Source: an uncultured bacterium (GTDB taxonomy: Bacteria > Bacteroidota > Bacteroidia > Sphingobacteriales > Sphingobacteriaceae). Taken from it: a stretch of DNA of 35,234 bases. The DNA lies in contig CAIMAP010000166.1 in NCBI GenBank assembly GCA_903838995.1, forward strand, positions 1 through 35,234. The letters are read 5' to 3'. A model generated the notes under the pieces. It saw only the letters and a program-made list of their open reading frames with translations, ran no database searches and had not been told where the DNA came from. Below are positions 1-10,826 of this stretch, piece by piece. The translations under genes and the position numbers were made by a program. Positions within the stretch are counted from its first letter, which is position 1, and the number at the start of each line of letters is the position of its first letter.

Positions 1-1
1 A

Positions 2-1315
2 AGTTATGGCTGTGCCATGAACTTTGCCGATTCGGAAGTGGTTGCATCTATCATGTTAGCAATGGGATTTCAAACAACTTCAGATTATAAAGAAGCCGAT
101 GTTGTTTTTATCAATACCTGTTCTATTCGCGAAAATGCGGAGCAAAGAATTCGTAAAAGATTAACCGACTTTAGGGCACAAAAAATTGCCAAGCCAAGCA
201 CCATTGTTGGTGTATTGGGTTGCATGGCGGAAAGACTAAAAGCTAAATTTATTGAAGAAGAAAAATTAGTTGATTTGGTTATTGGTCCAGATGCTTATAG
301 AGATTTGCCATTATTATTATCTCAAGCAGATGATGGTCAAAAAGCAATCAATGTATTATTATCTAGAGAAGAAACTTACGCAGACATTACGCCACTTAGA
401 TTAAATACGAATGGAGTAAATGCTTATGTTTCTATTATGCGTGGTTGTGATAATATGTGTTCCTTCTGTGTGGTCCCATTTACAAGGGGTAGAGAGCGAA
501 GCAGAAATGTGAATTCGATTCTTGAAGAAGTAGCCGATTTGTTTTCGAAAGGATATCGCGAAGTAGTTTTATTAGGACAAAATGTAGATTCTTACAAATG
601 GGTAGATGAATCTACGCAACAGCTTACCAATTTTGCATCTTTATTAGCGCTTGTTGCAAAGGTAAATCCATTAATGCGTGTTCGATTTTCTACCTCACAT
701 CCAAAAGATATTACCGACGAAGTTTTACAAACCATTGCCGATCATGCAAATATTTGTAATTCAATTCATTTACCTGTTCAATCTGGAAGCACCACTGTTT
801 TAGATAGAATGAATAGAAATTATTCGAGAGAATGGTATTTAAACAGGATTGATGCTATTAGAAGAATTATTCCTGGCTGCGCTATTTCGACCGATATTAT
901 CACTGGTTTTTGTGGCGAAACAGCAGATGAATTTGAGGATACTTTGAGCATGATGGCGCTTGTAAAATTTAATTACGCTTATCAATTCTCTTATTCTGAA
1001 AGGCCTGGAACGCCTGCAGCAAAGAAAATGAAGGATGACATTGATGATGTTACCAAAGCGACAAGACTAGACCAAGTGATTGCTTTACAAAGGGGGCATA
1101 GCTTAGAAAAATTAAAAGAATTTGTAGGACAAACGCATGAAGTTTTAATTGAAGGATTTTCTAAAAAATCTGCGAATGATTTTGCCGGAAAAAACGATCA
1201 AAATGCAGTGGTTGTTTTTCCTGTAGTAGATTTATATAAAAAAGGAGATTACGTCCAAGTACTAATTGAAAGTTGCACATCGGCAACGCTGATTGGTAAA
1301 ATTGTAAAAAATTAA
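2..1315 (+). CDS. miaB: tRNA-2-methylthio-N6-dimethylallyladenosine synthase MiaB, 5' partial
   Basis: The frame is open upstream of the listed Met ([18 protein letters not shown]), matching the N-terminal MiaB Cys motif; radical-SAM motif CDNMCSFC; C-terminal TRAM-like region. Runs off the left edge. Confidence 0.95.
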   Translation, partial: SYGCAMNFADSEVVASIMLAMGFQTTSDYKEADVVFINTCSIRENAEQRIRKRLTDFRAQKIAKPSTIVGVLGCMAERLKAKFIEEEKLVDLVIGPDAYRDLPLLLSQADDGQKAINVLLSREETYADITPLRLNTNGVNAYVSIMRGCDNMCSFCVVPFTRGRERSRNVNSILEEVADLFSKGYREVVLLGQNVDSYKWVDESTQQLTNFASLLALVAKVNPLMRVRFSTSHPKDITDEVLQTIADHANICNSIHLPVQSGSTTVLDRMNRNYSREWYLNRIDAIRRIIPGCAISTDIITGFCGETADEFEDTLSMMALVKFNYAYQFSYSERPGTPAAKKMKDDIDDVTKATRLDQVIALQRGHSLEKLKEFVGQTHEVLIEGFSKKSANDFAGKNDQNAVVVFPVVDLYKKGDYVQVLIESCTSATLIGKIVKN

Positions 1316-1318
1316 TAA

Positions 1319-2599
1319 ATGGAATTACAAGTAATAAAAAATAGATTTGGAATAATTGGCAATTCGCCATTATTGAATAGAGCAATAGACATTGCAACAC
1401 AAGTTGCGCCTACCGATATTTCTGTTTTAATTACCGGAGAAAGTGGTAGTGGAAAAGAAGTTTTTTCTCAAATAATTCATCAATTAAGTGCGCGTAAGCA
1501 CGGTCCATTTATTGCGGTTAACTGCGGCGCAATACCAGAGGGCACAATAGATTCGGAGCTTTTTGGTCACGAAAAAGGTTCTTTCACCGGGGCGCACGAA
1601 GCCAGAAAAGGTTACTTTGAAGTAGTAAGCGGCGGCACAATATTTTTAGATGAAGTGGCGGAGTTACCCATTGGCACACAAGCACGATTATTGCGCGTAT
1701 TAGAAACCGGCGAATATTTGCGCGTGGGTTCTTCTAAGGTGCAAAAAACAAATGTTAGAATTGTTGCAGCAACAAATGTTAATGTTTACGAAGCTGTACA
1801 GCGCGGAAAATTTAGAGAAGATTTATATTACCGATTAAATACAGTTCCCTTAAAAGTACCATCACTAAGAGAGCGCAAAGAAGATGTATATTTATTATTC
1901 AGAAAGTTTATTTCCGACTTTTCTGTAAAATATAGAAGCCCAAATATTCAGCTAAACGAAGAAGCTAGAGCTATTCTAGCACATTATACTTGGCCAGGAA
2001 ATATCAGACAATTAAAAAATGTGGCTGAACAAATTTCTGTATTGCAAAATGGGCAACAAGAAATGGATGCGCAAGAGCTGATTAAATATTTACCATTTGA
2101 GCAACCCATGAGTGGTTTGCCTGCAAAATTAGGTCAGCATGCCGATAATGATTTTTCGGAAAGAGATATTTTGTATAAGGTGTTGTTTGATATGAAAAAA
2201 GACCTCACCGATTTAAAAAAAGTGGTCTTAGATTTATTGCAAAATTCTGGCGCAGCCAATGAGTTCATCGCAGACAATACTAATATTATCAACAAGCTGG
2301 TTCAAGAAATAAATCCAACTAATTCAGAATACTCAGGTTTTCAAATGCCAATGCAAGTAAGCCCTGCAAGCCAATCAAACAGTTCATTTCAGCCAAATAA
2401 CTTTCATACTAATCCTTATAAATTAGAGGCACCCATAGAAGAGGTCGAAGAAACCTTATCTTTAGAAGATAAAGAGATTGACTACATTAAAAAAGCACTA
2501 AAGAAACACAAAGGCAAACGAAAATTAGCCGCACAAGAATTAGGCATATCAGAAAGAACATTGTACAGAAAAATTAAAGAATACGACATTAATCTTTAA
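1319..2599 (+). CDS. sigma-54-dependent transcriptional activator (AAA+ plus Fis-type HTH, no receiver domain)
   Basis: Walker A GESGSGKE, GSFTGA (variant of GAFTGA), Walker B TIFLDEVAEL, C-terminal Fis-like HTH KRKLAAQELGISERTLYRKIKEY. Confidence 0.93.
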   Translation: MELQVIKNRFGIIGNSPLLNRAIDIATQVAPTDISVLITGESGSGKEVFSQIIHQLSARKHGPFIAVNCGAIPEGTIDSELFGHEKGSFTGAHEARKGYFEVVSGGTIFLDEVAELPIGTQARLLRVLETGEYLRVGSSKVQKTNVRIVAATNVNVYEAVQRGKFREDLYYRLNTVPLKVPSLRERKEDVYLLFRKFISDFSVKYRSPNIQLNEEARAILAHYTWPGNIRQLKNVAEQISVLQNGQQEMDAQELIKYLPFEQPMSGLPAKLGQHADNDFSERDILYKVLFDMKKDLTDLKKVVLDLLQNSGAANEFIADNTNIINKLVQEINPTNSEYSGFQMPMQVSPASQSNSSFQPNNFHTNPYKLEAPIEEVEETLSLEDKEIDYIKKALKKHKGKRKLAAQELGISERTLYRKIKEYDINL

Positions 2600-2603
2600 G
2601 AAT

Positions 2604-3143
2604 ATGCAGCAACAAAAAATAAATTTTAAAAACAGTTTTATCAACAAGTTAAAATTTCTTAGCCTGTCATTTATTTTATTGATGATGAGTGCTTGCGGAA
2701 TTTATTCTTTTACTGGTGCATCTATTTCGCCCGAAACAAAAACAGTAGCAGTTTCCTTATTTCAAAACAATGCGAATTTAGTCGTTCCAACATTAAGTCA
2801 AACAATTACGGAGTCATTAAAAGACAGAATTGTTACGCAAACAAATTTACAATTAACCAGAAGTACCGCTGATATTGAGTTTGAAGGTAAAATTATAGAT
2901 TATAGCGTTAAGCCAATGTCTTTACAAGGGAATAACGTTACTTCTCAAAATAGATTAAGTATATCTGTTAAAGTAAAATACACGAATAAAAAAGAAGAAG
3001 CAAAAAGTTTTGAATATACTTTTACTAGGTATGCCGATTTTCCGGGCACTAAAAACTTACCGGATGTAGAAAGCGATCTCATCAAAATAATAACTACACA
3101 ATTAATAGATGATATTTTTAATAAAGCATTTGTAAACTGGTAA
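2604..3143 (+). CDS. lptE: LptE-like LPS-assembly lipoprotein
   Basis: Signal peptide with lipobox MMSAC; GIYSFTGASISPETKTVAVSLFQN resembles Bacteroidota LptE; position in the miaB-EBP-lptE-secG cluster. Confidence 0.8.
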   Translation: MQQQKINFKNSFINKLKFLSLSFILLMMSACGIYSFTGASISPETKTVAVSLFQNNANLVVPTLSQTITESLKDRIVTQTNLQLTRSTADIEFEGKIIDYSVKPMSLQGNNVTSQNRLSISVKVKYTNKKEEAKSFEYTFTRYADFPGTKNLPDVESDLIKIITTQLIDDIFNKAFVNW

Positions 3144-3144
3144 T

Positions 3145-4110
3145 ATGGAAACCGAAAAAATAATTTCTTATATAGACCATCCTGAACAAATGGATAAATC
3201 TGCCTTGCCAATTTTGCAAGACTTAATCACAAAATATCCTTATTGTCAAACATTTCATTTATTAAATGCTAAAGCGCAACACAATACCAATGAAATAATG
3301 TTTGATGCCACGCTTCGACAAACTGCAGCATATGCAGCCAATAGAAAAGTTTTATATTATTTAATTCATCAACACAATGCTGCTGCAAGCACTATTCCTG
3401 TTGTAGTTGAGCAAGCACCAGTAACCGAATTGATTGCAGAATTAGTACAAGAAACGACCATTGATCAACCAGAAAATATTTTAGAACCGGCATTTGCCGA
3501 GGCTAAAAATACGGTACTGCAAAACGAGTTATCCGAAAATATTTCGGAGCCGAAAAATTCAGGATTGCAAAACGAGTCATCAGAAATAGCTCAACCCGAA
3601 GAAGGCGCATTTTCGTTTACCCAATGGCTTCAAAAAAAATCTGGTAAAACACCAACAGTAATTACAGCTCAAAATCTAGTAAACAAAACAAATATTCGCC
3701 TCGATACTTCAGAAGAAATTAAATCATTAATTCAAGATGAAATTGGTGAGCTAATTTTAGGCAATGTATTTAGTGAGGGATATTTTGCAAGCGATGCCGC
3801 TTTAGCAAAAAAACCAATTGTTGGCAATCAAAAACAAGTTGCATTAATTGAAAGCTTTATACACTCGGAGCATCCAAAGGTGATTAAGGTGAATAAAGAT
3901 GAAAAGGTGGTGAACTTAGAGAATAAAGCGAGGAAAAGCGCTCTCGACACGCAAATACCTGTAAGCGAAACTTTAGCGGCTATATATGTAAAACAGAAAC
4001 TTTTTAACAAAGGAATTGAAGCTTATGAAAAATTAAGTTTGAAATATCCCGAAAAAAAGGCTTACTTTGCTTCCCTTATAGAAGAAATTAAATCAGAGAT
4101 TAACAAATAA
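3145..4110 (+). CDS. hypothetical protein with C-terminal TPR-like helices
   Basis: Long ORF 1 nt after lptE; C-terminus ETLAAIYVKQKLFNKGIEAYEKLSLKYPEKKAYFASLIEEI is TPR-like. Confidence 0.8.
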   Translation: METEKIISYIDHPEQMDKSALPILQDLITKYPYCQTFHLLNAKAQHNTNEIMFDATLRQTAAYAANRKVLYYLIHQHNAAASTIPVVVEQAPVTELIAELVQETTIDQPENILEPAFAEAKNTVLQNELSENISEPKNSGLQNESSEIAQPEEGAFSFTQWLQKKSGKTPTVITAQNLVNKTNIRLDTSEEIKSLIQDEIGELILGNVFSEGYFASDAALAKKPIVGNQKQVALIESFIHSEHPKVIKVNKDEKVVNLENKARKSALDTQIPVSETLAAIYVKQKLFNKGIEAYEKLSLKYPEKKAYFASLIEEIKSEINK

Positions 4111-4121
4111 AATAGCACAAA

Positions 4122-4478
4122 ATGTATACTTTTTTAATAGTAATTGCCCTAATTATCAGTGTTTTATTAATTTTAGTGGTTTTGGTTCAAAATCCTAAAG
4201 GCGGTGGATTATCCTCTAGCTTTTCATCATCTAATCAAGTAATGGGGGTTAAAAAAACAACCGATTTTCTTGAAAAGGCTACTTGGACACTTGCAATTGC
4301 ATTATTAGTGGTTTGTTTAGTCATTAATATGGTAAAACCAAGTGCAGAAGAAGGTACTACTGAGCAATCGGCAGTACAAGAGCAAATTGATAATGCATCA
4401 ACAGCTCCACAAGCCCCAACAAATATGCCTGCAAATTCAACTTCGGCAGCACCTGCAGCAGTAGACACTACGAAGTAA
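4122..4478 (+). CDS. secG: preprotein translocase subunit SecG
   Basis: Two TM segments; LVVLVQNPKGGGLSSSFSSSNQVMGVKKTTDFLEKATW is diagnostic of SecG. Confidence 0.93.
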   Translation: MYTFLIVIALIISVLLILVVLVQNPKGGGLSSSFSSSNQVMGVKKTTDFLEKATWTLAIALLVVCLVINMVKPSAEEGTTEQSAVQEQIDNASTAPQAPTNMPANSTSAAPAAVDTTK

Positions 4479-4494
4479 TTCAACAAAAATATTT

Positions 4495-4527
4495 TTAAAA
4501 ACCCTCGCAACTAGCGGGGGTTTTTTA
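4495..4527 (+). terminator. Rho-independent terminator after secG
   Basis: AAAAACCCTCGC-aacta-GCGGGGGTTTTTT stem-loop with T-tract. Confidence 0.85.
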
Positions 4528-4628
4528 TTGGTGCCATGCTGTCACACTTATAGCCAAATAAATAGATAAAAAGGCTTTTAAAAATGAAAATTTGTCGCTT
4601 TTTGCCAATATTTCAAAAAAAAATAGAC

Positions 4629-4645
4629 TTGGCACAGCTTGTGAT
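4629..4645 (+). promoter_or_regulatory. possible sigma-54-type (-24/-12) promoter upstream of groES
   Basis: TTGGCACAGCTTGTGAT: perfect -24 TTGGCAC, imperfect -12 (GTGA versus TTGC), about 40 nt before the groES ATG. Confidence 0.35.
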
Positions 4646-4684
4646 AGATAGGGGTAAATTGTTAAACTTTTAATTATAAAAAAT

Positions 4685-4960
4685 ATGGGAATTAGTATTA
4701 AACCAATTGCAGATAGAGTGGTAATATTACCAGCACCTGCAGAAGAAAAAACAGCTTCAGGAATTTTTATTCCAGATACTGCAAAAGAAAAACCTCAAAG
4801 AGGAACTGTAGTGGCTGTAGGCGATGGTAAAAAAGAAGAGCCTATAACCGTTAAAGTTGGCGACGAAGTATTGTACGGAAAATATGCTGGTACAGAAATT
4901 ACTTACGAAGGAAAAGAATATTTAATCATGCGCGAGTCTGATATTTACGCAATTATTTAA
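4685..4960 (+). CDS. groES: co-chaperonin GroES
   Basis: [42 protein letters not shown]; directly precedes groEL. Confidence 0.98.
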   Translation: MGISIKPIADRVVILPAPAEEKTASGIFIPDTAKEKPQRGTVVAVGDGKKEEPITVKVGDEVLYGKYAGTEITYEGKEYLIMRESDIYAII

Positions 4961-4973
4961 TTAAACGATTTAA

Positions 4974-6632
<1,659 letters not shown>

Positions 6633-6656
6633 GTCAAACACCAATATTCAAGGCAT

Positions 6657-6692
6657 AAAAAAAGTCCTCATCAATTGATGAGGACTTTTTTT
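6657..6692. terminator. bidirectional terminator between groEL and the convergent lipoprotein gene
   Basis: Perfect 36-nt palindrome AAAAAAAGTCCTCATCAATTGATGAGGACTTTTTTT. Confidence 0.92.
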
Positions 6693-6710
6693 GTATCAAA
6701 TAATTTCGAA

Positions 6711-7271
6711 TTATAAAACTGCTTTAATGTTAAAACTTATTTTAGCTTTAATATATGTTTTAGTATTAATGCTTGTATTTACACCACCTGTTAATTTAAC
6801 TTTGAAAGTTGGCCTAGCAAGATAAGGTACAACGTTCACAGCGGTAGTATCTACTACCAAGTTAATTGATGGGGTGTTTTGCGGCACTGGATTTAAAGAA
6901 GCAATATTTTGAAACATTGCACCAACAGTGTCTTTTGCAATGGCAGCAGTCATGTTGTTTAGTGCATTAAAGTTTCCACCAGGTAAAGTGTTTCCTGCAG
7001 AATCTACCATGGTTAATTTCAATTCTGTTAATGTGATAGATTCTAAATAATCTCTATCTGCATTATTCGCAGCTAAAATAGAATCAAGATTCGATGCAAT
7101 CACACCCGAAGTGTCTAAGGCACCGGTACTATCTACTTGGTCAAAATCAAATCTCACTTCTTGAGAATAAGGGATCGTTACTGTAACACCTAAGTCTCCG
7201 CAAGAAACGAAAAGGGTTGATCCTAATAAGATCGTTCCAGCAATTATGCTGTGGAGTAAATTCTTTTTCAT
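6711..7271 (-). CDS. hypothetical lipoprotein
   Basis: N-terminus MKKNLLHSIIAGTILLGSTLFVSC with lipobox; no recognisable domain. Confidence 0.8.
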   Translation of the reverse strand: MKKNLLHSIIAGTILLGSTLFVSCGDLGVTVTIPYSQEVRFDFDQVDSTGALDTSGVIASNLDSILAANNADRDYLESITLTELKLTMVDSAGNTLPGGNFNALNNMTAAIAKDTVGAMFQNIASLNPVPQNTPSINLVVDTTAVNVVPYLARPTFKVKLTGGVNTSINTKTYIKAKISFNIKAVL

Positions 7272-7307
7272 TTTATTTGGGTTTTTTATAATAACACGTC
7301 TATGCTA

Positions 7308-7336
7308 CAAAGTTAAGTATATTTTTTTTCTACAAA
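7308..7336 (-). promoter_or_regulatory. Bacteroidota-type sigmaA promoter for the lipoprotein gene
   Basis: Minus strand TTTG-N17-TAACTTTG matches the -33 TTTG / -7 TAnnTTTG consensus. Confidence 0.6.
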
Positions 7337-7354
7337 GAAAATCTGCTAAAAAAG

Positions 7355-8485
7355 CTATTGAGCCAATTCATTTACATATTGAATCACTTCTAAAGGCTGA
7401 TTATCAACTATTTTAGCCCCTCTTTTTTTGCCTAAACGCACAATAATGGTGTTTTTACTAGGCACCACCACTATGTATTGGCCTAAAATACCCCTGCAAT
7501 AAAAGGCTGGGTAATGAGCATTTTTCAGCACCCACCATTGGTAACCATAGTAATCGGTTTTATTTCCGTTTTCATCATTTAATCCATTGGAGGATATAGA
7601 TTGATTTACCCAATTACTATCCACTAGCTGTTGCGTTCCCCAACGTCCTTTTTGTAAATATAATTTTCCAATCCTTGCAAAATCACGGGCATTACTATAA
7701 AAACAACAGAAGGCTTTTTCGTCACCACCTGCATGATCAAGACTCCATTTTGCATCGTGCTCCGCTCCAATTTTTGACCACAACTTTTCGGATGCATAAG
7801 CCGCATTTGATTTTCCAGTAGCAGCACTTAACACTAAGCCTAACAATTGCGTATCACCACTCTTGTATTTAAACTCAATACCAGCAGGCTTTTCGGCCTT
7901 TAACGAATACATCAATTTTCTTAAATTATTTCCGTAATAGGCATCTGTTGTTTGATTGATTGGTGTTGAGTAAGATTCATGAAAGTTTAAACCGGAAGCC
8001 ATTCTTAATAAATCTTCAATAGTTATTTTTGCTAATTCACCATTTGCATATTCGGGAATATATTTACCAACCGGATCTTTTACACTTGAAATTTTTCCTT
8101 CATCAATGGCTACGCCAACTAAAATACTGATGATACTTTTTGCCATTGAAAAAGAATTAGAGTAGGAGCTATCACTGTATCCATCCCAATATTCTTCATA
8201 ACAAAGAGAATCGTTTTTTATTACTAAAAAAGCAACGGTTTCGCCTGCTTGCAGGGTTTTTCTTAATGAATCTGATAACGGCTTTTTGTTTTTTTCAATG
8301 GAAACTTGCCAAGGACTGCGCTGCCCTGTGTTTGGAACGGCGCGATATTCAAAAATGTCTAAATCATCTATGTTCACTTGCAAGTGCAAAAGCGCTTTGT
8401 AAATATAGGTTGTGCCTGTTGCCCAAATTGCCAAATTTAAAATCAATAAAAAAGCAATACTAAATTGAATAATTTTTTTCTTCAT
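7355..8485 (-). CDS. serine hydrolase (beta-lactamase/PBP-like family)
   Basis: SxxK motif SMAKSI, downstream YKSGDTQLLG, N-terminal membrane segment. Confidence 0.88.
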   Translation of the reverse strand: MKKKIIQFSIAFLLILNLAIWATGTTYIYKALLHLQVNIDDLDIFEYRAVPNTGQRSPWQVSIEKNKKPLSDSLRKTLQAGETVAFLVIKNDSLCYEEYWDGYSDSSYSNSFSMAKSIISILVGVAIDEGKISSVKDPVGKYIPEYANGELAKITIEDLLRMASGLNFHESYSTPINQTTDAYYGNNLRKLMYSLKAEKPAGIEFKYKSGDTQLLGLVLSAATGKSNAAYASEKLWSKIGAEHDAKWSLDHAGGDEKAFCCFYSNARDFARIGKLYLQKGRWGTQQLVDSNWVNQSISSNGLNDENGNKTDYYGYQWWVLKNAHYPAFYCRGILGQYIVVVPSKNTIIVRLGKKRGAKIVDNQPLEVIQYVNELAQ

Positions 8486-9213
8486 TTTTTCTTTATTTCC
8501 ATGTTAAACAATTCCGCTAAATGGGCTATTAGTTTTAATTTTACGGATTCCATATTTACTTTTTTGCCAAGTTCTGCTTCCATCGAAGTAACCGCTTTGT
8601 CGTCAATTCCACAAGGCACAATATTTTTAAAATCGGCTAAATTAGTGTTCACATTAAAGGCAAATCCATGCATGGTTACCCATCGGCTACAACGAACACC
8701 CATGGCACAAATTTTTCTTGCTTTAAAAGGGTTCTCACTCTCTAACCATACGCCAGTTTGACCTTCAGACCTACCTGCTGTAATTTCGAAATCTGCTAAA
8801 GTTAATATGACTGCCTCTTCTAAAAGTCTTAAATATTTATGAATATCTGTAAAAAAATAATCTAAATTTAAAATCGGATAACCAACTAATTGTCCTGGTC
8901 CGTGATAGGTAATATCGCCTCCCCTATTGATTTTATAAAATCGTGCATGATTGTCAAGCAAACCTTTTTCATCTAAAAGCAAGTGTTCCATTTTACCACT
9001 TTTCCCTAAAGTATAAACAGCTGGGTGTTCGCAAAAAATCAAATAATTTTTGGTGATATTTTCGGTGTTATTGGTTCGATTTGCAGATTTAATATTTACA
9101 ATTTCTGAAAACAAAACTTCTTGTTTATCCCAGGCCTCTTGGTAATCAATTGTACCCCAGTCTTGGAATTCGACCCGTATTTTTTTTGTTTCAGATGATA
9201 TTAAATCTTGCAT
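8482..9213 (-). CDS. lipB: lipoyl(octanoyl) transferase LipB
   Basis: RGGDITYHGPGQLVGYPI, CAMGVRCSRWVTMHGFAFNVN, NIVPCGI; 4-nt stop/start overlap with the downstream hydrolase gene. Confidence 0.95.
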   Translation of the reverse strand: MQDLISSETKKIRVEFQDWGTIDYQEAWDKQEVLFSEIVNIKSANRTNNTENITKNYLIFCEHPAVYTLGKSGKMEHLLLDEKGLLDNHARFYKINRGGDITYHGPGQLVGYPILNLDYFFTDIHKYLRLLEEAVILTLADFEITAGRSEGQTGVWLESENPFKARKICAMGVRCSRWVTMHGFAFNVNTNLADFKNIVPCGIDDKAVTSMEAELGKKVNMESVKLKLIAHLAELFNMEIKKK

Positions 9214-9235
9214 AGAAGCAATTGATGGTAAGCTT

Positions 9236-9269
9236 CAAAGTTACAAACTTTATAGATTGAACAAACAAC
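9236..9269. promoter_or_regulatory. divergent lipB/yraN promoter region with dyad
   Basis: Minus strand TTTG-N18-TAACTTTG toward lipB; dyad AAAGTT-ACA-AACTTT at 9237-9251. Confidence 0.5.
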
Positions 9270-9626
9270 ATGGCTTTACATAATGATTTTGGAAAAGAAG
9301 GAGAACGAATAGCCAAGGCCTATTTGATCAAATCGGGATATCAGGTAATCGCAGAAAACTTTCAATTTAGTCATGTAGAAATAGACCTCATTGTTCGAAA
9401 AGGAAACGAATTGGTTTTTGTGGAAGTAAAATCAAGGGGAAGCATTAAATTTGGTTACCCCGAAAACTTTGTGAATAAAGAAAAGCGTAAATATCTAAAA
9501 AGGGCTGCAAGGGCATATTTAGCTACTGTTTTGCACCGAGGAGAAGTACGATTCGATATCATTGCCATTTTAAAAGAAAATCAAGTTTTCAAAGAGCTAC
9601 AACATTTCGAAGACGCCTTTTTTTAG
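9270..9626 (+). CDS. YraN/UPF0102 family endonuclease-like protein
   Basis: GKEGERIAKAYLIKSGYQVIAENF...EIDLIVRKGNELVFVEVKSR, typical of the family. Confidence 0.9.
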   Translation: MALHNDFGKEGERIAKAYLIKSGYQVIAENFQFSHVEIDLIVRKGNELVFVEVKSRGSIKFGYPENFVNKEKRKYLKRAARAYLATVLHRGEVRFDIIAILKENQVFKELQHFEDAFF

Positions 9627-9670
9627 AGACAATAATTCGGTTCTGTAATTCACAATGTCAATCAATTTCT

Positions 9671-9678
9671 TATTTTTG
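9671..9678 (+). promoter_or_regulatory. -7 element of the prfB promoter
   Basis: TATTTTTG (TAnnTTTG) ending 4 nt before the prfB ATG. Confidence 0.5.
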
Positions 9679-9682
9679 TATC

Positions 9683-10760
9683 ATGACCAACGAACAAATC
9701 AAGGATTTAAGAGATCGCATTACATCTCTGAGGAGGCATCTTTGACATCGATCAAAAACTAGTGGAGATTGAGCAAGAATTAGCTCAAACACTTGCAGCA
9801 GATTTTTGGGATGACCAAAAAGTTGCAGAAAAAATCTTACATCAAATTAAAGCTAAAAAAGTTTGGACAGAGGCATTTACATTAGTAAATGCAACAGTCG
9901 AAGACACCATTGTGCTTTATGAATTCTATAAAGACGGCGCGGTACAAGAGCCCGAAATGCTTAGCCAGATGGGCATTGCTTGGAAAGCACTCGACGAATT
10001 AGAATTTAAAAATATGTTGAGTGGAGAAGAAGATCAACTCAACGCAGTGCTGACTATCAACGCAGGCGCAGGTGGAACCGAGAGTTGTGATTGGGCTGCA
10101 ATGCTTATGCGTATGTATATTATGTGGGGCGAAAAAAATGGTTATCAAGTAAAAGAAATAGATTATCAAGCTGGAGAAGGCGCCGGCATTAAATCTTGCA
10201 CTTTAGAGTTTGAAGGTGCATTTACTTACGGTTATTTAAAAGGCGAATCGGGTGTGCATCGATTGGTTAGAATTTCGCCCTTCGATTCGAATGCGCGCAG
10301 GCACACTTCTTTTGCTTCGGTGTATGTATATCCTTTGGTAGATGATTCTATTCAAATTGATATCAACCTAGCAGATGTAAGTTGGGATACTTTTAGAGCG
10401 GGTGGCAAAGGTGGACAAAATGTAAATAAAGTAGAAACTGCCGTTCGTTTAAAACACGCTCCTTCTGGCATTATCATTGAATGTCAACAAGAGCGTTCGC
10501 AAAATCAGAATAAAGAAAAAGCTTTAAAAATGTTGAAGTCTCAATTATACGAATTGGAATTGCGCAAGAAAAACGAAGCCAAACAAGCCGTAGAGAGTAC
10601 TAAAAAGAAGATAGAATGGGGTTCTCAAATTAGAAATTATGTGCTTCATCCCTATAAATTAGTAAAAGACCTGAGAACAAATATGGAAACCTCTAATGCA
10701 CAGGGGGTTTTAGATGGAGAATTGAATCCGTTCATCAAGGCTTATTTGATGGAATTTTAA
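9683..10760 (+). CDS. prfB: peptide chain release factor 2, programmed +1 frameshift at CTT-TGA (9740-9745)
   Basis: [20 protein letters not shown] then TGA; after skipping T9743 the frame reads [15 protein letters not shown] and continues into the listed ORF (9762..10760) with SPF and GGQ motifs. Confidence 0.95.
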
Positions 10761-10776
10761 AAGAAATAAAAAATTG

Positions 10777-10799
10777 ATACTTATGCTTAGGCATAGTAT
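10777..10799. repeat. small inverted repeat between prfB and pntA
   Basis: ATACTTATGC-TTAG-GCATAGTAT with one bulged base. Confidence 0.5.
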
Positions 10800-10826
10800 A
10801 TTTAACCATAATTAATTCGATACGTT

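Noticed and set aside
9683-9762. prfB as a pseudogene because of the internal TGA
   Set aside because: The stop sits in a canonical CTT-TGA-C frameshift site with SD-like element; downstream frame is intact.
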